In this document: positions 27,478 to 36,900 of the stretch, in pieces
How positions within the stretch are numbered: the stretch's first letter is position 1
How the letters are laid out: each line of letters begins with the position of its first letter
Origin: Streptomyces sp. HD
GTDB taxonomy: Bacteria > Actinomycetota > Actinomycetes > Streptomycetales > Streptomycetaceae
Direction of reading: 5' to 3'
Assembly (NCBI RefSeq): GCF_028369295.1
Contig: NZ_JAQMYP010000011.1
Location: 142,239-206,238 of the forward strand
DNA length: 64,000 bases
Position numbers and translations under genes: made by a program
The notes under the pieces: model-generated
Told to the model about the DNA's origin: nothing
The model's database searches: none
The model's input: only the letters and a program-made list of their open reading frames with translations

Positions 27478-28389
27478 GTGAACCTGTCCAGACTCGACCT
27501 CAACCTGGTCGTAGCCCTGCGCGCCCTGCTGGAGGAGCGCAACGTCACCCGGGCCGGCGAGCGCGTCGGACTCAGCCAGCCGGCGATGAGCGCGGCACTG
27601 TCCCGGCTGCGCCGCCATTTCGACGACGAGTTGCTCGCCCGCAGCGGCAACTCCTACGAACTGACGCCGCTCGGCGTCGCGTTGCGGGACCGCAGCGCCA
27701 CCGCCTGCGACCTGCTGGAGCGGGTGTTCTCCAGCCAGGCCGACTTCGACCCGGCCGCCGAGTCCCGCGAGTTCACCCTGCTCGCCTCCGACTACGGCGC
27801 GGCCGTGTTCGGCGCCGCGCTGGCCCACGCCGTCCACCACGAGGCGCCCGGCATCCGGCTCGCCTTCCAGCATCCGGCGCCGTCCGTCGAGGAGAACACG
27901 GCCGCGCTGCTGAGCACGGTCGACGGACTGCTGATGCCGCACGGCGTCATCGACGGCTTCCCCGCGGTCGACCTCTACCAGGACCGATGGCTGTGCATGG
28001 TCGCCGACGACCACCCCGAGGTCGGCGAGGCACTCACCCTCGACCATCTGGCCCGGCTGCCGTGGGCCGTCTACCAACGGCCCTACGACGCGCCGGCCGC
28101 CCGCCAGCTGAGCATGCTCGGCATCAGCCCGCACGTGGAGGTGTCCGTCCAGACCTTCCCACTGCTGCCGCACATGGTCGAGGGCACGCGCCGGGTCGCG
28201 ATGATCCAGGAGCGGCTGGCCCGCAGGGCGGTGCGGTCGGCGGCGGTGCGGGTACTGCCCTGTCCTTTCGAGGCCGTACCGGTGCAGGTGGCGCTGTGGT
28301 GGCATCCGGTGCATGCGCAGGACGCGGCGCACATCTGGCTGCGGCAGAAGGCGGCGGAGGTGGGGGCGACGTTGCTGGAGGAGGGATGA
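27478..28389 (+). CDS. LysR-family transcriptional regulator
   Basis: A 303-aa regulator from GTG 27478 (NLSRLDLNLVVALRALLEER). The HTH covers residues ~20-45 (NVTRAGERVGLSQPAMSAAL). The effector domain continues to the end, with the shape of the NodD/LinR-type branch (FTLLASDYGAAVFGAALAHA). It would originally have been divergent from the catabolic operon at 25247 with ~135 bp between starts. The IS630-type element now ends 13 bp before its start codon, leaving only AGGTGG as ribosome site and separating it from the native promoter. Likely former activator of the operon. Confidence 0.9.
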   Translation: MNLSRLDLNLVVALRALLEERNVTRAGERVGLSQPAMSAALSRLRRHFDDELLARSGNSYELTPLGVALRDRSATACDLLERVFSSQADFDPAAESREFTLLASDYGAAVFGAALAHAVHHEAPGIRLAFQHPAPSVEENTAALLSTVDGLLMPHGVIDGFPAVDLYQDRWLCMVADDHPEVGEALTLDHLARLPWAVYQRPYDAPAARQLSMLGISPHVEVSVQTFPLLPHMVEGTRRVAMIQERLARRAVRSAAVRVLPCPFEAVPVQVALWWHPVHAQDAAHIWLRQKAAEVGATLLEEG

Positions 28390-28439
28390 CCTTCGGTGAC
28401 CCAGGTGAGCGCCGCGAGGGGGTGTCGTTCGGGTGCGGG

Positions 28440-28520
28440 GTGCGGGGTGCGTCGTGGCTGGTCGCGTCAACGCGGCGGAGCCGCATATCGATCACAGCCC
28501 CGCGCCCCTGGGCGTTGACG
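28440..28520. repeat. Dispersed intergenic repeat copy
   Basis: GTCGTGGCTGGTCGCGTCAA and a CGGCGGAGCCG hairpin are followed by CCCCGCGCCCCTGGGCG. Same dispersed family as at 12285 and 19365, here between the convergent LysR and MFS ends. Three imperfect GATTGCTTCAGCCC tandem units follow at 28531-28575, overlapping the MFS stop. Confidence 0.45.
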
Positions 28521-28567
28521 GAGCCGTCGGACGATTGCTTCAGCCCGATTGCTTCAGACCAATCGCT

Positions 28568-28804
28568 TCAGCCCAGTTGCTCCGGCAGTGGCCGTGGATC
28601 GACCGTCCCGGCCCGCCGCCGGGCTGCCACCCACAGCCCCGCCGCAACCAGGGCCGCCACCAGCCCCAGCACCCCACCGCACCGGCCAGCGATCCCACCC
28701 CCGCCTCCACCGCGATCAGCACCAGCGGGCAGACGAACTCGCCCCCGAAGAAGGCCGCCATCCACAGCCCCGTCCCGCGGCCACGATCCTCGAAGGCCAG
28801 CCGG
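28568..28804 (-). pseudogene. MFS transporter, 3' fragment displaced by the Tn3-family transposon
   Basis: Reads leftward from the transposon end as LAFEDRGRGTGLWMAAFFGG and EFVCPLVLIAVEAGVGSLAG, a typical MFS twelfth-helix region. After an apparent loss of one G near 28673 it continues in another frame as GLVAALVAAGLWVAARRR to the stop at 28568. This is the missing end of the MFS gene whose start is at 38360. Joining the two parts across one copy of the 6-bp duplication gives LLTSAMSRLAFEDRGRG in frame. Confidence 0.85.
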
Positions 28805-28851
28805 GGGGCATGACCCAGATATGCCACAAACCCGCCACGGGATGATCTTGG
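28805..28851 (+). repeat. Left terminal inverted repeat of the Tn3-family transposon
   Basis: 47 bp starting GGGGCATGACCCAGATATGC; matches the reverse complement of 37227-37273 with three mismatches. The recombinase stop codon begins at the next base. Confidence 0.92.
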
Positions 28852-29736
28852 TTACTGATCGAGGGCGTCGACGCGGTTCGCGTATTCGCGGCGGGCCTTG
28901 CGCTGTGCCGGGATCGCCGAGGCGCCGTCGAGCAGCTGGCAGCGGTCGAGGAGTCGGCGGTGGATCGCAGGCACGGCGGTGACGCGCAGGGTGTAGCCCT
29001 GGCCGCGCCGCACGGTCACGCCCTGGTCGAGGACGGCGCGCTCGGCGGGCTCCAGGTCGGTGTTGCGGAGGAAGTCGGCGACCTTGCCCGGCATGTCGAG
29101 GACGACCGGCAGTTCCGGGGCCGAGGCGCCCGGGTCGGCGGCTGTGTACTCGGGCAGGAGGTCGGCGACGGCGGTACGGATGGCGCCGCGGCTGACGTCG
29201 TGGTCGCGGGCGAGGGCGGCGATGGAGCGGCCTTCCAGGTACGCGGCGCGGACGGTGTCGGTCTTCGCGGCCGGGATGGCGGGTCGGCGGCCGCCCTTGT
29301 TGCCCTTGGCCTCGGCGGCCCGCAGTCCGTCGTAGGTCAACTCACGCTGGAGGTCGCGCTGGAGTTCGCCGGCGGTGGCGAGGGTCTGGACCATGAACTT
29401 CACGGTGGACAGCAGCTCGCCGGTGCGCGGGTGGCGGGCGGTGAGGTCCTTGGCGGAGAACGCGCCGTCGTGGATGCGCAGGGCGAGGCGGTCGCGGTGG
29501 AGGACGTCGAGCACGTCGAGGATGTGCTGGGTGCCGCGCACGAGGCGGAACATCTCGGAGATGTGGACGGCGTCGCCCTGCCGCGCGTGAGTGAGCAGCT
29601 CGCCGAACTTCGGGCGCTCAAGAGGATGGAGGCGGCTGGAGGTGCCGCCTTCCTCCTCGAACGTGACCGGCTGCTCGATGTCGGCCTCGGCGAGGACGAG
29701 GTTCTGACGATCGGTCGACTGCTGGTCGGTCGACAC
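28852..29736 (-). CDS. Serine recombinase (resolvase-like), N-terminally clipped
   Basis: 294 residues from GTG 29736. The N-terminal catalytic domain begins at STDQQSTDRQNL and contains RPKFGELLTHARQGDAVHIS and LLSTVKFMVQTLATAGELQR. A C-terminal part has a resolvase HTH (GRSIAALARDHDVSRGAIRT) and a ~100-residue extension. The frame upstream encodes GAYKRV before a TAG, so the first beta strand and the arginine next to the catalytic serine appear to have lost their start codon. The protein as translatable starts at the active-site serine and may be inactive. A second, complete resolvase lies just upstream. Confidence 0.75.
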   Translation of the reverse strand: MSTDQQSTDRQNLVLAEADIEQPVTFEEEGGTSSRLHPLERPKFGELLTHARQGDAVHISEMFRLVRGTQHILDVLDVLHRDRLALRIHDGAFSAKDLTARHPRTGELLSTVKFMVQTLATAGELQRDLQRELTYDGLRAAEAKGNKGGRRPAIPAAKTDTVRAAYLEGRSIAALARDHDVSRGAIRTAVADLLPEYTAADPGASAPELPVVLDMPGKVADFLRNTDLEPAERAVLDQGVTVRRGQGYTLRVTAVPAIHRRLLDRCQLLDGASAIPAQRKARREYANRVDALDQ

Positions 29737-29798
29737 CCGCTTGTAGGCCCCGGAGTCCTAGCCCGGACACCAGGGAACAAGTAACCCTCCGGTAGTTT

Positions 29799-30401
29799 TT
29801 AGGGCTTCGTGACTGCGGTCTTCTTCGGCTGGCGAGGCACGGTCCTGGTCTTGTCGAGGTGCCCGTACACCGTGGACCGCGGGACTCCGAACATGTCGGC
29901 GATCTGCTGGACGGTTTTCTCCCGCTCGTCGTAGAGCCGTTGGGCGAGCGCGGCCTGGTCCTCGGTGAGCTTCGGCCGACGCCCGCCGACCCGCCCCCGG
30001 GCCCGCGCGGAGGCCAGCCCGTCGTTCGTGTTCGCCACGATCAGTTCGCGCTGGAGCTCTGCCAGTACGGACAGCATCCCGAACATCGCCCGCCCCTCCA
30101 TGGTGGCGGTGTCGATGCCCTGCTCGATGACGTGCAGACCGATGCCGCGCTCGCGCAGCTCGGCGCCGAGGGTCACCAGGTGCAGCACGGAGCGGGAGAG
30201 CCGGTCGAGCCGGGTCACCTTCAGCGTGTCGCCCTCGCGCAGCAGCTGCATGACGAGATCGAGCTTCGGGCGGGACGCCTTCGCGCCGCTGGCGACGTCG
30301 ACGTGGATGCTGTCGCGGCCGACGCCATGGCGGAGTAGTGCGTCGATCTGATGATCGGGGTTCTGGTCGGCCGTCGATGTGCGGCAGTAGCCAATGAGCA
30401 T
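29799..30401 (-). CDS. Serine recombinase/resolvase (TnpR-like)
   Basis: 200-aa resolvase. The catalytic domain starts MLIGYCRTSTADQNPDHQID with the active-site serine at residue 9. It continues LKVTRLDRLSRSVLHLVTLG with the conserved arginines and MFGMLSVLAELQRELI in the long E helix, and ends with the HTH VQQIADMFGVPRSTVYGHL. It would resolve cointegrates formed in Tn3 transposition by acting at a res site; dyad sequences immediately upstream fit that role. Complete and apparently functional, unlike the neighbouring recombinase. Confidence 0.9.
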   Translation of the reverse strand: MLIGYCRTSTADQNPDHQIDALLRHGVGRDSIHVDVASGAKASRPKLDLVMQLLREGDTLKVTRLDRLSRSVLHLVTLGAELRERGIGLHVIEQGIDTATMEGRAMFGMLSVLAELQRELIVANTNDGLASARARGRVGGRRPKLTEDQAALAQRLYDEREKTVQQIADMFGVPRSTVYGHLDKTRTVPRQPKKTAVTKP

Positions 30402-30525
30402 CGTCGGAAACTATCCGAAGGCCCGTTCTCCGACGTTGATTTCCGACGCGAGTTGCCGACACTGCCCACCTGCGGGTTCGTGATCGCCAACTTGAGTGTC
30501 GGCAGACGTTCGTTTGCCGACAGAC
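30402..30525. other. Candidate res (resolution) site
   Basis: Directly upstream of the resolvase start. A 26-bp imperfect palindrome at 30497-30522 has arms TGTCGGCA and TGCCGACA around a TT centre. A second dyad at 30402-30433 has arms GTCGGA and TCCGAC. Further CCGAC half-sites occur at 30431-30460. Two or three spaced inverted sites beside tnpR are the usual layout of Tn3 res. Which dyad is the crossover site is not known. Confidence 0.55.
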
Positions 30526-31104
30526 GACTGCGGCGGGACCGTGGACCGGTAGTGTCAGGTTGAGCCTGACCGGCGGCCTGCCCACCCTCTCCCTGCTGGA
30601 TGAAATCGGCCTCGGGGCATCGGTACAGCCGTTGGCACTGAGATACGTGATGGACTAGGACCCACCAACTGCTCGCCCAGATCTCCGAGGGCCACGCCGA
30701 CGCCCTCCCACAGATCCGCGATCGTGAGCCGCAGGCGTCGGTCTGGCCGCCCCACGGCCAGCACCCGCACGGACAAGCCGCTGCTGACGTTCAAGCAGAT
30801 CGCCGCCGCGTTCGGCGACGTGCCGAGCGACCGCGCCGACGCTGGGGCGTGCGTACCGCTCCAGGGAGCGGACGGAGGCGTGGCGGGAGCGGGCCAGCAG
30901 TATTGGGGTGGAGGCAGCCAGGAGACCGTCAAGACGTTCGTGTCCTGCATTCGCGGCAAACTCGGGCTTCGCGACCGCGTTCACGTTGGTCGTGTACGCC
31001 TACCGCCGGGGGCTGGTGATCTGATGCGGGTCCGCACAGCGGCCGGCCGCGCGGCATCAAGGTGGTCGCGTGGACGTATGAGTGAAGCGGCCGGACGGCG
31101 CCGA
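30526..31104. other. Transposon interior with no intact gene
   Basis: 579 bp between the res-like region and the LysR stop. Apart from the tyrosine-recombinase remnant on the minus strand, short frames on both strands show protein-like pieces, such as LTGGLPTLSLLDEIG (plus strand, about 30560-30655), but nothing assignable. Looks like scrap left by earlier rearrangements inside the element. Confidence 0.4.
30790..30984 (-). pseudogene. Tyrosine recombinase/integrase C-terminal remnant
   Basis: The leftward frame reads ASTPILLARSRHASVRSLER then YARPSVGAVARHVAE, resembling the C-terminal RH...Y region of actinobacterial tyrosine integrases. Only the last ~40 residues are recognisable and the frame beyond them is not family-like. 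Assignment is by eye on a short match, so uncertain. Confidence 0.35.
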
Positions 31105-32010
31105 CTACGACGCCCCGCACATGGCCAGCGCGGTTCGCGCCAGCCCGCGCAGCCAGGCGTGGGCGTGGTCGGTGTCGTAGCGCTGATGCCACGACAGGTA
31201 TATCGGTGCCGACGGCAGTTCGAGCGGGAGGGGGAGCACGACCAGGCCGAGGTCGGCGACCGCTGACCGCGTGGTGGCTTCGGGGACGCTGATCAGGAGA
31301 TCGGAGCCGCGCGCGAACTCCAGCGCGGCCGCTTCCGTGGGCGCGGTCGCCACCACGCGGCGGGTGAGGCCGAGCCGCGCGAGGGCGTCGTCGAGGGCAT
31401 TGCTGAGGTTTCCACGTCGCGAGACGGTGACGTGCTCAGCGGCGGCGTACCGCTTTGCGGTGACCGTCCTGACGCGGGTGAGGGGGTGCCCCTGCCTCAC
31501 GACGATGACGAGGCGGGTCTCGCCCACGTTCTCGGCACGGATGTCCGGTGCGCTCGGGCGGTTGGCGTTCGCCTCCAGGTCGACCTCGCCGCGCCGCAAC
31601 TCGGGGGTGTCGATGCTCGATTCCGCGAGGAAGCGCAATCGCACGCCCGGCGCCTGTCCGCGCACGGCCGCGAGCAGTGCGGGGCCGCTCAAGGCGACCA
31701 GGGAATCGTGCCAGCGGAGTGTGAAAGTGCGCTCCAACGTTGCCAGATCGAGTTCACGGCTCGGTGCCAGCACCCCCTGGACCTGGTGCAGCAGCTCGTG
31801 CACCTGTTCCCGGACGGCGATCGCATACGGCGTCGGGGTCATCGTGCGGCCGGTGCGCACCAGGATCTGATCCCCGGTCGTGCGCCGGATTCGGCCCAGA
31901 CTCCGGCTCATCGCGGGGGCGGTGACGTGCAGGCGCGCGGCCGCCCCGGCCACACTTCCCTCCTCCAGCAGCGCGTCGAGCGCGGCGAGCAGGTTCAAAT
32001 CCAATTGCAT
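31105..32010 (-). CDS. LysR-family regulator carried by the transposon
   Basis: 301-aa regulator starting at ATG 32010 (MQLDLNLLAALDALLEEG); an ATG nine codons upstream is possible. HTH at ~18-45 (SVAGAAARLHVTAPAMSRSL). The effector domain follows to the end (DLLISVPEATTRSAVADLGL). It is divergent from the IMPase-like gene across a 137-bp, relatively AT-rich gap, the classic layout for a LysR protein controlling its neighbour. It differs from the chromosomal LysR at 27478 and is cargo, not a transposition gene. Confidence 0.9.
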   Translation of the reverse strand: MQLDLNLLAALDALLEEGSVAGAAARLHVTAPAMSRSLGRIRRTTGDQILVRTGRTMTPTPYAIAVREQVHELLHQVQGVLAPSRELDLATLERTFTLRWHDSLVALSGPALLAAVRGQAPGVRLRFLAESSIDTPELRRGEVDLEANANRPSAPDIRAENVGETRLVIVVRQGHPLTRVRTVTAKRYAAAEHVTVSRRGNLSNALDDALARLGLTRRVVATAPTEAAALEFARGSDLLISVPEATTRSAVADLGLVVLPLPLELPSAPIYLSWHQRYDTDHAHAWLRGLARTALAMCGAS

Positions 32011-32029
32011 GTGAGTAATCCTAGCCGTG

Positions 32030-32047
32030 CTTGACATGCATTTGAAG
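32030..32047. promoter_or_regulatory. Candidate operator between LysR and IMPase cargo genes
   Basis: CTTGACATGCATTTGAAG, an imperfect palindrome centred on ATGCAT, in an AT-rich patch of the divergent gap and overlapping a TTGACA that could be a -35 box. Suggests LysR control of the IMPase/oxidoreductase pair; inferred. Confidence 0.4.
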
Positions 32048-32147
32048 TTAATTAAAGGGCTGGATACCTTCGAGACGAGAGCGCAAGACGGAACACACAG
32101 CTTGGCCCGACCCGCCTCATCACCCCTCCTCACACGGGAGTACCGCC

Positions 32148-32966
32148 ATGTCCGAAACGCTTCAGACCACTGACGTCGCCGCCTCCGACGCCGACCTGCT
32201 CGGCCAGACCGCGATCGCCGTGCGCGCGGCCGGTTCGGCGCTGCGCGAGCGCTTCGGCGAGGTGGTCCGCTACCAGACCCGCGAAGAGCTGATGCGCGCG
32301 CTCGCCGCCAACGACGACACGGCCCTCGATATCCTGCGCCCCCGCCTCACGCGCCTGCGCCCGGACGCCGGCTGGGTGGAGGACGAACTGGACGGCGGGG
32401 CGCTGCCGCCCGGCGAATGGTGGGTCGTGGATCCGGCCGAAGGCAACGTCAACCACCTGCACGCCCTGCCGGAGTGGGCGGTGACCGCCACCCTCGTGCG
32501 TGAGAACCAGCCGGTACTCACCGCGGTCCACCTGCCGTTGACCGGCGAGACCTACACCGCGCTCACCGGCGCGGGCGCCCACCTCGACGGCCGGCCGCTG
32601 CACGTCTCGCAGACCGCGGACCTCGGCCTGAGCATCGTGGCCACCAGCCAGGCCCGGCCGGACGAGGACGAGAAGGTCGTGCGGCGCGTCGGCTCCTCGA
32701 TCACCGCGATGCTCTTCGACGCGCTCGTCGTCCGCACCGCCGTGCCCGCGACCCTGCACCTGCTGAACGTGGCCGCCAGCCGGATCGACGCCTTCTGGCA
32801 GTTCGCCGGCGCCCGCGCGGACCTGCTGCCCGGGGCGCTGCTCGTCACCGAGGCCGGCGGACAGATCTCCGACGCCGAGGGCCGCCCCTGGACCCCGCAG
32901 AGCGAGAGCTTCCTGGCCGCCGCGCCCGGCGTCCACGCCGAGGCCGTCGCCACGCTCTCACGCTGA
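32148..32966 (+). CDS. Inositol monophosphatase-family protein with altered metal motif
   Basis: A 272-aa protein with the IMPase fold. Signature 1 reads WWVVDPAEGNVNHLHALPEW at ~91-110 where active enzymes have DPxDGTxNF. Here the second Asp is Glu (98) and the Thr is Asn (100). Glutamates upstream (WVEDELDGG) and the C-terminal block ARADLLPGALLVTEAGG retain Asp but not the usual Trp-Asp. Ribosome site GGGAG at -10. The altered metal ligands suggest a changed substrate, weak catalysis or a binding role. It is followed after 41 bp by the NADP-oxidoreductase-like gene and faces the cargo LysR. Confidence 0.8.
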   Translation: MSETLQTTDVAASDADLLGQTAIAVRAAGSALRERFGEVVRYQTREELMRALAANDDTALDILRPRLTRLRPDAGWVEDELDGGALPPGEWWVVDPAEGNVNHLHALPEWAVTATLVRENQPVLTAVHLPLTGETYTALTGAGAHLDGRPLHVSQTADLGLSIVATSQARPDEDEKVVRRVGSSITAMLFDALVVRTAVPATLHLLNVAASRIDAFWQFAGARADLLPGALLVTEAGGQISDAEGRPWTPQSESFLAAAPGVHAEAVATLSR

Positions 32967-33007
32967 CCGCGCACCACAACCTGCACGCACGGAAGGACCA
33001 GATCATC

Positions 33008-33604
33008 ATGACCACGATCGCAGTTCTCGGAAACGGCCGCGTCGGCGGCAACCTGGCCACAGCCCTCACCCGGGCAGGGCATGAGGTGACCGTGGCGGAC
33101 CGCGCGCCGGGCGCCGCCGCCGACGCTGTCCGGACAGCCCAGATCGTCATCAACGCCACCCCGGGTGCCGGCTCGCTGGACCGGCTCGTCGCCCTGCGCG
33201 AGGAACTGCGCGACAAGATCCTCGTCGACGTTTCCAACGCCACCGTCGACGGACCGGACGGACTGCCCGCCGACCTGATCTACCCCGGCTCAAGCCTCGC
33301 CGAGCAACTCCAGGAAGCGCTCCCCGAAACGCACGTCGTCAAGACACTCAACACCATGCTCTTCCCGGTGATGACCGCGCCAGCCACGCTCACCCAGGCG
33401 CCCGATGCCTTCCTCTCCGGCGAGGACCCGCAGGCCAAGCAGACCGTCCGTGAACTGCTCATCAACCTCGGCTGGCGCAAGGAGTGGATCACTGATCTCG
33501 GCGGGATCCAGACCGCCCGCGCCACGGAGGCCGCGATACTGTTCGTACCGCACGTGATTCGGTCCAGCGGATTCGCGCCCTTCGCGATCTCGATCGCCCG
33601 CTGA
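33008..33604 (+). CDS. NADPH-dependent F420 reductase-like / dinucleotide-binding protein
   Basis: A 198-aa single Rossmann-fold protein. GxGxxG appears as TIAVLGNGRVGGNLATALTR at the N-terminus, followed by VTVADR, IVINATPGAG and LVDVSNATVDGPDG. The central block VVKTLNTMLFPVM matches NADP:F420 oxidoreductase-like (FNO-like) proteins. Family members transfer hydride between NADP(H) and F420 or act as dehydrogenases. GGAAGGA precedes the ATG. Likely co-transcribed with the IMPase-like gene as transposon cargo. Cofactor preference cannot be decided. Confidence 0.82.
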   Translation: MTTIAVLGNGRVGGNLATALTRAGHEVTVADRAPGAAADAVRTAQIVINATPGAGSLDRLVALREELRDKILVDVSNATVDGPDGLPADLIYPGSSLAEQLQEALPETHVVKTLNTMLFPVMTAPATLTQAPDAFLSGEDPQAKQTVRELLINLGWRKEWITDLGGIQTARATEAAILFVPHVIRSSGFAPFAISIAR

Positions 33605-33938
33605 TCCGCACACAGTGCACCGCCCCCGGCGGGCCCACATCCAGAACGGATACGACAGCGCAGCCAGGGCCAGCGATTCAGCGCCGGACGGCGACCCGTG
33701 GCCACCCTTCCCGGGGCCGTGGGCCTCGCACCGAGGAATCGGCCCATCTCACGGCGGACGCGCTTGCGGAGCTGGTCGCGAATCTGCCCGCCGATGCCCG
33801 CGGCGGCCGCCGGCACCGGCCTCACACTCGCCGATCCAAGTGCCGATCCAAGTGCGGGTGCGGGTGCGGGTGCGTGTGCATGGCGCTGGCGCCGGACGGC
33901 ATCACGCTGCCGCTGAAGTAGTGACCTGGCATCGATGG
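33605..33938. other. Intergenic gap inside the transposon
   Basis: 334 bp between the convergent oxidoreductase and transposase ends. It contains a GGTGCG hexamer tract (33848-33876). No gene seen. Confidence 0.4.
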
Positions 33939-36900
33939 TCAGGCTGCCTGGCCGTAGCCGTCCGCGCCGGGGCCGTCGCCGCGCAGCGGGCTGAAGTCGA
34001 CGTCCAGGTGCGGGTCGTACGCCTCGGGCTCAAGGCCGAGTTCGTGGGTGGAGTACTCGCCGAAGCGGCGGATGTGCTCGGTCAGGTACGGCGAGATGTG
34101 GGCCAGGTCCTCGGGGTCGACGACGTGGCCCTCCTCCTGGAGCTGGCGCACGAGCTCGGCGATGTCCAGGGCGTTGTGGAAGATCACCGCGTTCGTGAGC
34201 AGAGCGTTGAATTTCGCGGTCTTCTCCTGCTCGACGGGGTCGTTGTCGGTGATGACGCCACCGTTGCCGAAGCCGATCCACTGGGAGAAGCCGTTGAACG
34301 CCTCGACCTTGTTCGTGGCCGCGGTGACCCGCCGGCGCAGTGGGGCATCCGAGAGATAGCGCAGCAGCTGGACGGTACGGATCACACGGCCGACCTCACG
34401 GAAGGCGGTGTAGGTGGCGTTCTTGCGTGAGCCCGCGCGCAGGCGACGCAGCAGCAGCGTGGAGGAGATGGCGCCCTCGCGTACGGAGATCGCCACCCGC
34501 ATCAGGTGCCGGAACTGGGACTCGATCAGGTCGAAGTCGATGACGTTGCGGCCCGGCTCGCCGAACAGGGCATCGATGTGCACGTACTCCGTCTGCTTCG
34601 TGGGCCGGTAGAAGGTCAGTTCCTTCCAGTTCCGGATCCTGGGCATCAGGTCGAAGCCCAGCAGGTGGGCGAGCGCAAAGACAGGGAAGCTCTGGCCCTG
34701 CGTATCCGCGTGCACCGTGGTCGGCTTCACCTCGGAGGTGTTCTTCAGCAGACCCTCGATGATGTAGACGGCCTCCCACACCCCGCACGGGATGAAGTGC
34801 GTGAACAGCGCGATGTACGTGTCCGAGATGTGGTGGTAGGCGATGCCGCCCGGCTTGCCGTACCGCACCGAGGTCTCGGACAGCAGGTTGTTGAGGTAGG
34901 TGTCCATGTGGGTACCGTCCGCAGCGACCGCGGAGCCGTCGCCCCACGCCTGGGAGATGTCCAGGCGTGCGTGCGCGTTGACCAGGTCGGCGATCGCCTC
35001 GTTCAGCGTCGGGATGGAGAAGTGCCGCGGCCAGCGACAGCTCGTGTCCGGTGACGCCGGGGATGTGGCGGGCGGCCTCGTAGGGGCCCATGTTGGTGCC
35101 CTTCACGAACGTGGTGATCACGTACCTGCCGAAAGGGTCCCTCAGCTTCGGCTCGTTGCCGGACGCCGGGCCGAAGCGGCGCCACCACTCCACCCAGTAC
35201 GCGGTGCGGGAGATGATCCCGATTAGCGAGCGCTCCGGCAGCCTCGCCTTGATCTCCTGCTCCAGCACCCTGGCCGAGGCCCGCTGCCCCTCGGAGCGGT
35301 GCGCCTTGAGCGAGGGGATACCGGTCTCCGGGTCGATGACCAGACCCTCGTTGTCCGGGTACCCGGCATCCGTCGCCGCGGCGGCCGCGGTGAGCTTGTC
35401 CTCCAGCTGCCGGCGGAACGACACGGCGTCGTACGGCACCGCGTCGCCGGGCTCGGCGAGCCCGACGTCCGCCAGGTAGTCGCCCAGCTTCGCCTCGACG
35501 TCCTCCCAGAGGAGCAGCTGCTCGCTCCAGTCGGCGTACTCCTCCGACCCGGCCACCGCGACGTCGCCGGTGCGCAGTTCCTCAGCGAGCGCCGTGAAGA
35601 CCATCGCCTCGAAGTGCTTGCGCACGAAGACGCCAGGCCGGTTCTTGTCGCGTACGGCCTTCTGCCAGTTCAGCGTGGCGAAGGAGATGTCGACCGGGCG
35701 GCCGTCCTCGTGCCGCTCCGGGATGTAGTCGCGGGAGGTCTTGTACCGGCGGGCGTGCGCGAGCACGTCCAGGACGCGGTTGTCCTCGGAGGTGGCCCGC
35801 AGCTCCAGGCGGCTGGTCAGGTCGTACATCGTGGAGCGGTCCTTGAGCAGGTGCCCGTACAGCAGCACCTCCCAGTAGTTGCCGTGGTGCGCGGCGACCT
35901 TCTCGATCTGCTCGTACTGGCCTTCGAACCCGCCGAAGTCGTCCACCGCCGCCGCGGGCACTCCCAAGGCGCCGGACTGCACGCGCAGGGCCTTCGCCAT
36001 CGTGTGCAGGGCGGGCCCGAACCCTTCGCCGAGCCGCGCGGCGACGGCGTCGGCCTCCGCGTCCTGGTCGAGTTCCCCGACCGCCGCCAGGATCTCGGCC
36101 GTCATGACGGCCGCCTTCTCCCGGGCGGCCTGGACGGGACTGTCGGCGTCGATGTGCTGGAGCACGGTGCGGTAGTTCCCGATCAACGCCTCAACGATGG
36201 CCTGCTGTCGCTCCCGGATGCTCTCCAGCTCCGCCTTGGCCCGCTTGACCTGCAACGCGACCCGCTTGCAGAACATCGTGGTCAGGTCGTCGCGGGCCCG
36301 CATCCGCGCCTTGTGCGCCAGGCACACCAGCAGCGCGATCCGCTTCACCAGGTTGTAGTCCCGCAGCCCCGGTGCGTCCGTGGCGTCCGCCTCACCGGCG
36401 AAGTCGGTGATCTTCCCTGAGGCGACGCCGGCCAGCCACACCCCGGTCTCGCCGAGCTCGTCCACCCACCCGAGGTGTTCGGCCTGGGCGCGGAAGTGCG
36501 ACCACGTCGGGGCCTTCGCCGACTGCTTCAGCCTGTTGTACTTCGTGGTGCCGGACTCGTCCTTCTCCGACAGCAGGGCCAGCAGCCGCTGACGGTGGGA
36601 CTCGCTGAGCTGGTCGTAGATGCCCATGCAGATCGAGGCGTTCACCTCGGTGCGGACCTTCGCCGCGAGCGCGTCCAGCGTGGTGAAGCCCGGGAGCTCC
36701 AGTCCGGCTTCGACGACCTTCTCCAACGCGATGTTGATCAGGTCCGCCGGGCGGTTCTTCGAGACCGCCTCACTCCGCATCACGACCTCGGCGATCTTCC
36801 GGGCCTTCGCCTTGTCGTACGACAGACCCGTCCGCTGCCGTACGGCGGTCCGCTGTCGTTCCGCCGTACGGTTCACCGCCCTCGGCACCGTGCCTTCCGG

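Noticed and set aside
30560..30655. Plus-strand frame LTGGLPTLSLLDEIG inside the transposon
   Set aside because: No start with a ribosome site and no family; kept only as part of the gap description.
33848..33876. GGTGCG tandem tract as a possible origin or array
   Set aside because: Simple hexamer repeat of the kind also seen at 19333-19360; no DnaA-like boxes or iterons.
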